Assembly: GCA_964572745.1 (NCBI GenBank)
Contig: CAZNFT010000046.1
Coordinates: forward strand, 1-14,252
Direction of reading: 5' to 3'
DNA: 14,252 nt
From: M50B103 sp041667565
GTDB taxonomy: Bacteria > Fidelibacterota > Fidelibacteria > Fidelibacterales > Fidelibacteraceae
The notes under the pieces are model-generated. The model was given only the letters and a program-made list of their open reading frames with translations, ran no database searches and had not been told where the DNA came from. A program made the translations under genes and the position numbers. Position 1 is the first letter of the stretch, and each line of letters starts with the position of its first letter. Below, piece after piece: positions 1-5,347 of the stretch.

Positions 1-876
1 GAAAGAAAAAACAAGTCTCTCGAAAACAAACAAATTCCTGTCATCGTTCCTTCTTGGGCCGCAGTTCATCCTGATCATAAAAGAAAAGGAATTGGATCAT
101 TAATGGTGTCTAAATTCATTGAAGCCGTCGGCCAGCGTGGATTTCAGTATAGTTATGCACTCTTCGAACCTGAACAAAAGGGAATCGATTTAGGGACTGC
201 CACAGCTGATCGCAATTCAGCTGTCGAATCTATAAAATGGTTTACTATCAATTGGTTTATCATTCGGGTTTTCGATATTCCTGAGCTTAGCCAGGTGATG
301 AAGTTAAAATTCTATGAAAAATGGCTAATCCGCTTAATATCTCCTCCTAAAACTCCCTTAGCAAAAGCCATGAAAAATGGCAATAAAGTTCGACTTTTTA
401 AATTGCATGATAAAGCAAAAATATTTGATCTTATTGACGAATATACCTCAACAAAAAACGCGGCAATTATAAAAAACCGAGACGACTTCAACTGGTACAT
501 GGATCAACCCGGAATTATTTGTTGTGTGCATGAAAATACTTCCGGCGAGGTAGATGGATTTGTGCTTGCATGGGAATTTAGCTTTGCGGGCTTTGGTAAA
601 ACTATTCCTTTTGGATGGCTTGATCTGGTAAATCTTGATCATCTTTCAAAAAGATCTGCTAAAAACCTTATACGCTTTTTTAATATTGAGGCAAAACTAA
701 AAGGCTGGAAAGGTGTTCAAACACCTTATTTCCCCTATTTCCCAATGAAACCATTCTTAGGGGCAAATTATCTGACTTTTCCCAAGAAAATGATAGTCCA
801 GGTCTTTGGATTAAATAATGCAGATCTATCACTTTTCAAGAAGGCCCCTGATTCCTGCTTCTTAGATTGGAGATGA
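1..876 (+). CDS. GNAT-family N-acetyltransferase, tandem-domain type (5' end missing)
   Basis: The reading frame is open from the first base, so the start lies outside the window; 291 residues are visible. Residues 22-35 (VHPDHKRKGIGSLM) match GNAT motif A, the acetyl-CoA pyrophosphate-binding loop (Q/R-x-x-G-x-G/A), preceded by a beta-strand-like VIVPSWAA. The ATG at 103 falls just after this motif and would delete it, so it is not the start. The second half (about residues 125-285) looks like a second, degenerate GNAT fold ending in CFLDWR, an arrangement known from two-domain GNAT proteins. Such enzymes move an acetyl or acyl group from CoA to an amine; the substrate cannot be read from sequence. 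The next 790 bp hold no protein gene and no clear terminator follows. Family assignment is fairly secure; function is open. Confidence 0.8.
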   Translation, partial: ERKNKSLENKQIPVIVPSWAAVHPDHKRKGIGSLMVSKFIEAVGQRGFQYSYALFEPEQKGIDLGTATADRNSAVESIKWFTINWFIIRVFDIPELSQVMKLKFYEKWLIRLISPPKTPLAKAMKNGNKVRLFKLHDKAKIFDLIDEYTSTKNAAIIKNRDDFNWYMDQPGIICCVHENTSGEVDGFVLAWEFSFAGFGKTIPFGWLDLVNLDHLSKRSAKNLIRFFNIEAKLKGWKGVQTPYFPYFPMKPFLGANYLTFPKKMIVQVFGLNNADLSLFKKAPDSCFLDWR

Positions 877-904
877 TGTCCAAAATTTCGAGCATGCCCC
901 ACGC

Positions 905-924
905 TCCTGACGAAGCTTCGAAGG
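905..924. repeat. Small GC-rich palindrome (CGAAGCTTCG core)
   Basis: TCCT and AGGA arms surround the self-complementary core CGAAGCTTCG. The same 10-bp core recurs at 1214-1223 inside a perfect 16-bp palindrome. There is no T-run next to it, so it is not a convincing terminator for the acetyltransferase. It probably belongs to the dispersed palindromes that fill this intergenic stretch. Confidence 0.45.
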
Positions 925-955
925 ACCGGCGATATGTAATTTTTATAGTCTTCTC

Positions 956-973
956 ATATCGACATTCCTTGTT
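956..973 (-). repeat. Dispersed intergenic repeat, copy 1 (AACAAGGAATGTCGATAT)
   Basis: On the - strand this reads AACAAGGAATGTCGATAT. An identical 18-bp stretch lies on the + strand at 14128-14145. Both are intergenic, and both are preceded by a GAATA-type segment, so the repeat unit is probably longer and variable. No coding potential is seen. Confidence 0.7.
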
Positions 974-1120
974 TCTTGTTGGATATTCTTCTTCCTACTT
1001 TTTTTTTGTTCACAAAAAACAAAAAGTTGCTCTTTGTAGGCCCGAGTAATCAGGACTTCGGCGGATTATTCCCCGCTGCCTAGTGTAATAATGCTCTATC
1101 CTTCACAAAAAACTCTATAA

Positions 1121-1149
1121 TAAAAAAGATCCGTCGTGTTGACGGATCT
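1121..1149 (-). terminator. Rho-independent terminator for leftward transcription
   Basis: Read on the - strand, AGATCCGTC (1149-1141), a 5-nt loop and GACGGATCT (1135-1127) form a perfect 9-bp stem. It is followed directly by a run of six T (1126-1121 region). It lies downstream of the leftward tRNA-Asp and of the GC-rich island at 1141-1250, and is the likely end of that transcript. Confidence 0.8.
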
Positions 1150-1153
1150 GGGC

Positions 1154-1248
1154 AGCGGGATTGACCCAACTCCGCACTCTGTGCTACGTCGGGCAAGCGA
1201 GAGTTCCCGGCCCCGAAGCTTCGGGGTTGAGATAACGTCCGGCGTGAC
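1154..1248 (-). pseudogene. Decayed partial copy of tRNA-Asp (3' half)
   Basis: The segment begins with the same 12 bp as the 3' end of the intact tRNA-Asp (agcgggattgac, 1154-1165 versus 1344-1355). It ends with aacGtccggcgtgac (1234-1248), which matches 14 of 15 bp of the anticodon-stem region at 1371-1385 and stops exactly at the anticodon. A short T-arm match (cgagagt, 1198-1204) lies in between. About 50 bp of unrelated GC-rich sequence, including a CCCCGAAGCTTCGGGG palindrome, interrupts it. The D-arm and the 5' acceptor strand are absent, so it cannot be a working tRNA. It could be a relic of a duplication or integration event, or chance sharing of repeat modules. Confidence 0.45.
1211..1226. 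repeat. Perfect 16-bp palindrome
   Basis: CCCCGAAGCTTCGGGG is fully self-complementary and sits in the middle of the decayed tRNA-Asp copy. Its inner CGAAGCTTCG is shared with the palindrome at 905-924. As RNA it would make a tight GC-rich hairpin. Confidence 0.6.
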
Positions 1249-1276
1249 CTATAAAATATTTTCTTCATAAAATAGC

Positions 1277-1301
1277 AAAGAGTTCACATCGTGAACTCTT
1301 T
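1277..1301 (-). terminator. Hairpin downstream of tRNA-Asp, possible bidirectional terminator
   Basis: AAAGAGTTCAC, a 3-nt loop and GTGAACTCTTT form a perfect 11-bp stem. It lies 45 bp downstream of the leftward tRNA 3' end. The T-rich flanks are short on both sides (CTCTTTGCTATTTT on the - strand), so termination is possible but weaker than at 1121-1149. An RNA-processing hairpin is an alternative. Confidence 0.5.
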
Positions 1302-1304
1302 AAT

Positions 1305-1348
1305 GCCTGCTCTTCGTAGTCCGTCGACTGACGGACGAAGTAGAGCGG
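1305..1348. repeat. Imperfect palindromic repeat element abutting tRNA-Asp
   Basis: The left arm (gcctgctct then tcgtagtccgtc), a 4-nt centre (gact) and the right arm (gacggacgaagtagagc) form a long imperfect hairpin ending against the tRNA 3' end. A second copy with a different hairpin tip starts at 14222 and is cut by the window edge. The arms (gcctgctct, tag, cgaag) are kept while the tip differs, the pattern expected for a REP-like dispersed element. Confidence 0.6.
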
Positions 1349-1419
1349 GATTGACGAGAGTCGAACTCGCAACTTCCGGCGTGACAGGCCGGTGCTCTAA
1401 CCAGTTGAACTACAACCCC
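1346..1419 (-). tRNA. tRNA-Asp (anticodon GTC)
   Basis: Read on the - strand, the 74-nt gene folds into a complete cloverleaf. The acceptor GGGGTTG pairs with CAATCCC (one G-T wobble) and G is the discriminator. GTTC and GAGC form the D stem. CCGGC, loop CTGTCAC and GCCGG form the anticodon arm with anticodon GTC. GCGAG, TTCGACT and CTCGT form the T arm. The 3' CCA is not encoded and must be added after transcription. It is the only - strand gene in the window and is transcribed away from the acyl-CoA synthetase operon from its own promoter. Confidence 0.95.
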
Positions 1420-1435
1420 AATTATCAAGCCAGTA

Positions 1436-1464
1436 ATTATACTGCATTAGATATACTTAGTCAA
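1436..1464 (-). promoter_or_regulatory. Sigma-70-type promoter of tRNA-Asp
   Basis: On the - strand, TTGACT (1464-1459) is followed by a 17-bp spacer and a perfect TATAAT (1441-1436). The tRNA begins 16 nt past the -10 box, giving a leader of about 10 nt. This is a near-consensus housekeeping promoter in the right place. Confidence 0.85.
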
Positions 1465-1668
1465 TATTTTTATTTCTTTTTTGTGCTTTTTTTTGAGTTA
1501 AGTTCAATATATCAATTTTTTATATTAAAAATCAAGGCTCAAATGCTTTACAATCCTGATAATCACTCTTGTAAGGCCCAATTTAGGTCTCACCATTCAC
1601 AAGTTCATTTTTCCTTTGCTTTTTTAATGTTTTATCCTAATTTAACTGACACACATAGGAGATAGACA
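1442..1668. other. AT-rich intergenic leader of the acyl-CoA synthetase operon
   Basis: About 230 bp of AT-rich sequence lie between the tRNA promoter and the first synthetase gene. No coding signal is seen. The operon promoter should be here, but I could not pick a -35/-10 pair with good spacing; T-rich tracts make several weak matches. The only clear signal is the ribosome site GGAG at 1658-1661, 7 nt before the ATG at 1669. Confidence 0.5.
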
Positions 1669-3483
1669 ATGAATTACCAATTAGATTATTTAAAAACAAT
1701 GCCGGAAATTTTTGCCGACGCCATGCTCGGCGGTACCGATCGTAAGATATTAAATGCTAAAGTAAATGATTCCTGGCTAAGTTATACTTATCAGGATGTT
1801 TATGATACTTTAGAAATATTCGGTTTTGGCTTGCTCTCACTGGGCTTAAAAAAAGGTGATAAAATCGCCATCCTTTCCGAAAACCGCCCTGAATGGAATA
1901 TTACAGACTGGACAGGCTCTCACTTTGGCTTTGTAACTGTTCCCATCTATTCGACTTCTATTCCCAAGCAAATTGATTTTATTATGAGCCATTCCGGTTC
2001 AAAGGCCATTGTTGTTTCTTCTAAAGTTCAAGCTGAAAAGATCATAAAAATTAAAAATGATCTCAAAAAACTAAGATATATGATCGTATTAGATGACACA
2101 GACCTTGATGAAGACTGGATTCTTTCTTGGAAAGATGTTCTTGTAAAAGGTGAGCTGGAAAAGAAAGAATCAAAGATTACTTTGCCGGAGATCGTCGAAA
2201 AGATCAAAGCAGAAGATCTCTTTTCAATTATCTATACTTCGGGTACTTCCGGAAACCCCAAGGGTGTTATGATCTCCCAATTCAATATGGCTACTAATGT
2301 CCAGCAATCGCAGGCAGCCATTGGTTTTAAGCCAAACAAGCGCTGGCTCTCATTTTTACCCTTAAGCCATAGTTTTGAACGGGTAACCTCGCTCTTCTCT
2401 CTATGGATCGGTGCTGAAATATATTTTGCCGAAAGTATTTCAAAGGTCGCTGAAAACCTTAAAGAAGTTAAACCGCAATACATGACCACCGTTCCTCGCC
2501 TGTTGGAAAAAGTCTATTCCACTGTTCAGGAACAGGTTGCACTTGGTTCACAGACCAAGCAAAATGTTTTCCATTGGGCTCAGAATATTGGTCATCTTGT
2601 TGTCTCTAAATATCTTTCTCGTAACCAAAAACCCCGTGGAATTCTGGCAGTAAGATACAAGCTTGCCAAACGCCTGGTGTTTTATAAAATCTACAATGTT
2701 TTTGGTGGAGAATTTATCCAATGCGTCAGCGGCGGTGCCCCTCTCTCCGAAGAAGTTGGTGAATTCTTGTTGGCTGCAGGAATTGGTATTATGGAGGGTT
2801 ATGGACTAACAGAAATGAGTCCGGTAACCCATGTAAATACGCCTGAGCATATTAAATTCGGGACCGTTGGTAAAGCTCTCCCCGATGTACAGACCAAAAT
2901 TGCCGAAGATGGTGAAATTTTGTTAAATGGTCCAAACCGTATGGAAAAATATTACAAGAATCCCGAAGAAACGGCCGAAAGCATTGATAAAGATGGTTGG
3001 TTCCATACCGGAGACATTGGTTTTGTAGATGAAGAAGGTTTCTTGAAAATCACTGACAGAAAGAAAAATATAATCGTAACGGCAGGTGGCAAGAATATTG
3101 CTCCGGCTGCAGTTGAACGAGAGATCATGGCATCAAAATTTGTAGAACAAGCCCTTGTAATTGGGGATAGACGCAAATATCTCACAACTATTATCGTTCC
3201 TGCAGTGGATATGATCAAAAAATGGGGGGAAATGCAAAACCCGTCCATTAAATTCAAAGATTATGATGATATTGCGTCATCCGATGCCGTTCAAAAGTTA
3301 CTAAAAAGTGAACTTGACGCTCATCAGGAAGGTCTTGCCCGCTACGAACAGATCAAATATTTCTTTATTGCACCTCAACCCTTTACAATTGAAACAGGGG
3401 AACTGACAGCCAGCATGAAGGTCAAACGTGATGCAATACTAAAAAAATACAGTCGTGAAATAGATAAAATGTACGATAACTGA
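1669..3483 (+). CDS. Long-chain fatty-acid CoA ligase (ACSL/FadD15-like), paralogue 1
   Basis: This 604-aa AMP-forming acyl-CoA synthetase activates a fatty acid with ATP to acyl-adenylate and then to acyl-CoA. The adenylation-family motifs are in order: P-loop YTSGTSGNPKG at 189-199, GYGLTE at 377-382, HTGD at 446-449, DRKKN at 463-467, and the C-terminal catalytic lysine at about 584 in GELTASMKVKR. Length and the N-terminal ...TMPEIF start fit the bacterial long-chain ACSL group. The start is a normal ATG with GGAG 7 nt upstream. It is the first of four tandem paralogues; the next gene begins 22 bp after its stop. In the A10 motif the proline usual before the Ser/Thr-x-Lys is Ala here. Chain-length preference cannot be read from sequence. 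Confidence 0.93.
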   Translation: MNYQLDYLKTMPEIFADAMLGGTDRKILNAKVNDSWLSYTYQDVYDTLEIFGFGLLSLGLKKGDKIAILSENRPEWNITDWTGSHFGFVTVPIYSTSIPKQIDFIMSHSGSKAIVVSSKVQAEKIIKIKNDLKKLRYMIVLDDTDLDEDWILSWKDVLVKGELEKKESKITLPEIVEKIKAEDLFSIIYTSGTSGNPKGVMISQFNMATNVQQSQAAIGFKPNKRWLSFLPLSHSFERVTSLFSLWIGAEIYFAESISKVAENLKEVKPQYMTTVPRLLEKVYSTVQEQVALGSQTKQNVFHWAQNIGHLVVSKYLSRNQKPRGILAVRYKLAKRLVFYKIYNVFGGEFIQCVSGGAPLSEEVGEFLLAAGIGIMEGYGLTEMSPVTHVNTPEHIKFGTVGKALPDVQTKIAEDGEILLNGPNRMEKYYKNPEETAESIDKDGWFHTGDIGFVDEEGFLKITDRKKNIIVTAGGKNIAPAAVEREIMASKFVEQALVIGDRRKYLTTIIVPAVDMIKKWGEMQNPSIKFKDYDDIASSDAVQKLLKSELDAHQEGLARYEQIKYFFIAPQPFTIETGELTASMKVKRDAILKKYSREIDKMYDN

Positions 3484-3495
3484 TAATACTGCAGA

Positions 3496-3508
3496 GGAGA
3501 TTATTATC
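3496..3508 (+). promoter_or_regulatory. Ribosome site with ATC as probable start codon (paralogue 2)
   Basis: GGAG (3496-3499) is followed by a 6-nt spacer (attatt) and then ATC (3506-3508), which aligns with the initiator ATG of paralogue 1. No ATG, GTG or TTG occurs in frame until the ATG at 3536, which has no ribosome site of its own. Two ATT codons at 3500 and 3503 are alternative near-cognate starts, but they lie too close to the GGAG. Confidence 0.65.
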
Positions 3509-5320
3509 AGATACTCAATTGATTATATCAAGACCATGCCCGGCATTCTTGAAGACGCATTGAATAAAGGGACCAAGCGCAAACTTTATTACTATAAAGC
3601 CAATGGTGAGTGGTTAGATTATAGCTATCAAGATTTAAAGAATATCATACCCGTTCTGGGTTTAGGCTTAGAAAAACTAGGTCTTAACCGATATGATAAA
3701 ATCGCCATCCTATCGGAAAATAAACCTGAATGGTGCTTTTTTGATTGGACCTCTGCTCATTTTAACTTTGTTTCAGTTCCTATTTACCAGACTTCAATAC
3801 CCAAGCAAATTGAATATATCCTGAATCACTCAGAAGCTAAAGTGCTTGTTGTAAGCACTAAAGAGCAATTAGAAAAGATCATTAAGATAAAAGATAAGCT
3901 GGAACACCTCAAACATGTGGTCATGTTGGATAATATGGAATATGATTTGGATTGGGTCACCACTTATGAGGAACTGAAAAAATCGGGCCAAAAAGAACAA
4001 TTAAAGCGCAATGTCACACTAAGCGAGCTTGCTGAAAAAATCGAAGCAAATGACCTCTGGAGTATTATTTACACTTCAGGAACATCCGGATTGCCCAAAG
4101 GTGTGATGATCACTCAATTCAATATCGCGGCCAACATACAGCAAACCGGCGCTTATGCAAAATTTAAGCCCAATAAACGTTGGCTCTCCTTTTTACCGCT
4201 TTCACACAGTTTTGAGCGCCTCAGCTCAGTTTACGCTCTTTGGGTAGGCGCAGAATTTTATTTTGCCGAAAGCATTATTAAAGTCCCTGATAATCTTAAA
4301 GAAGTACGCCCTCAATATATGACAACCGTCCCCAGACTTCTTGAAAAGATTTATGCTACTGTCATTGAGCAAGTTCTTGCAGGTCCCAAGGCAAAGCAAG
4401 AAATTTTCAACTGGGCACAGCGTATTGGTCATCGTACTGCAAATAAATATCTTATTTATAACAAGAAACCACTTGGTCCGCTGGCGCTAAAATATTCTTG
4501 GGCAAAAAAACTTGTCTTTAATAAGATTTCGGCTATTTTCGGTTCAGAATTCGAGCGTTGTATCAGTGGTGGTGCTCCCCTGGCTCCCGAAATCGGAGAG
4601 TTTTTCCTCATGGCGGGAATTCGCGTGCAAGAAGGATTTGGTCTTACCGAAATGAGTCCTATTACTCATGGCAATTCCATGGAGCACATAAAATTTGGAT
4701 TTGTAGGTTTGCCCTACCCCGATGTAAAAACCAAAATCGCAGAAGACGGTGAGATATTGTTAAAAGGACCCAACCTGATGAAGGGCTACTATAAAGATCC
4801 CGAAGAAACTGCTGAAACGATTGATAGCGATGGCTGGTTTCACACGGGCGATATAGGTTTTGTTGATGAAGACGGTTATTTAAAAATTACTGATCGCAAA
4901 AAAAATCTTATTGTAACGGCGGGCGGCAAGAATATTGCTCCGGCGGGCGTTGAGAGAGAAATTTGCAGCTCAAAATACATTGAACAGGCTGTTGTAATTG
5001 GTGACAGACAAAAATACCTTGTTACCATCCTTGTTCCCGCTCTGGAGATCATTCAGGAATGGGGGAAAAAACAAAATCCGCCTCTCATATTTAAAACATA
5101 CAAAGATATGGCTTCATCAAAAGAAGTTGAAAAACTTATACAGGATGAACTTGATGCTCATCAAGAGGATCTTGCACGTTACGAACAGATCAAACGCTTC
5201 TTCATTGCTCCCCAGGCATTTGCTATTGAAACAGGGGAATTAACAGCGAGCTTAAAGATCAAACGAAACGTGGTCATTAACAAATACAGTCAAGAAATTG
5301 ACAACATGTACAATAACTGA
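3506..5320 (+). CDS. Long-chain fatty-acid CoA ligase, paralogue 2 (probable ATC start)
   Basis: This is an AMP-forming acyl-CoA synthetase with YTSGTSGLPKG at 189-199, GFGLTE at 377-382, HTGD at 446-449, DRKKN at 463-467 and lysine 584 in GELTASLKIKR, numbered from the ATC. From ATC it is 604 aa and aligns without gaps to paralogue 1 (IRYSIDYIKTMPGI against MNYQLDYLKTMPEI). A conventional caller would start at the ATG at 3536, giving 594 aa and losing the conserved N-terminal ten residues. I chose ATC because of the GGAG 6 nt upstream and the conservation of these codons with paralogue 3. It lies 22 bp after paralogue 1 and ends in a double stop (TGA TAA), 24 bp before paralogue 3. Family call is very secure; the start is inferred. 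Confidence 0.9.
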   Translation: MRYSIDYIKTMPGILEDALNKGTKRKLYYYKANGEWLDYSYQDLKNIIPVLGLGLEKLGLNRYDKIAILSENKPEWCFFDWTSAHFNFVSVPIYQTSIPKQIEYILNHSEAKVLVVSTKEQLEKIIKIKDKLEHLKHVVMLDNMEYDLDWVTTYEELKKSGQKEQLKRNVTLSELAEKIEANDLWSIIYTSGTSGLPKGVMITQFNIAANIQQTGAYAKFKPNKRWLSFLPLSHSFERLSSVYALWVGAEFYFAESIIKVPDNLKEVRPQYMTTVPRLLEKIYATVIEQVLAGPKAKQEIFNWAQRIGHRTANKYLIYNKKPLGPLALKYSWAKKLVFNKISAIFGSEFERCISGGAPLAPEIGEFFLMAGIRVQEGFGLTEMSPITHGNSMEHIKFGFVGLPYPDVKTKIAEDGEILLKGPNLMKGYYKDPEETAETIDSDGWFHTGDIGFVDEDGYLKITDRKKNLIVTAGGKNIAPAGVEREICSSKYIEQAVVIGDRQKYLVTILVPALEIIQEWGKKQNPPLIFKTYKDMASSKEVEKLIQDELDAHQEDLARYEQIKRFFIAPQAFAIETGELTASLKIKRNVVINKYSQEIDNMYNN

Positions 5321-5334
5321 TAACTCAACACACA

Positions 5335-5347
5335 GGAGAATTTTATC
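5335..5347 (+). promoter_or_regulatory. Ribosome site with ATC as probable start codon (paralogue 3)
   Basis: GGAG (5335-5338) is followed by a 6-nt spacer (aatttt) and ATC (5345-5347). The codon before it is TTT, so ATC is the only near-cognate initiator at this distance. The next in-frame ATG (5375) is 36 nt beyond the GGAG and has no ribosome site. Confidence 0.7.

Noticed and set aside
867..1049. 60-codon + strand frame overlapping the end of the acetyltransferase gene
   Set aside because: It is made of repeat sequence and a T-run, with no ribosome site and no recognisable protein features.
1072..1159. Element bounded by 9-bp inverted repeats (cccgctgcc and ggcagcggg)
   Set aside because: The arms are short, there is no target duplication or coding content, and the region is full of small GC-rich palindromes, so chance is a fair explanation.
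1494..1650. Promoter for the acyl-CoA synthetase operon
   Set aside because: Several AT-rich hexamers resemble -10 boxes, but none pairs with a convincing -35 at 16-18 bp, so no site is claimed.
1291..1665. 124-codon + strand reading frame
   Set aside because: It runs antisense across the tRNA-Asp gene, its promoter and palindromic repeats; no ribosome site and no protein-like composition.
3536..5320. Start of paralogue 2 at the ATG at 3536 (594 aa)
   Set aside because: No ribosome site precedes it, and the ten codons upstream are conserved at protein level with paralogues 1 and 3, so the gene extends to 3506.
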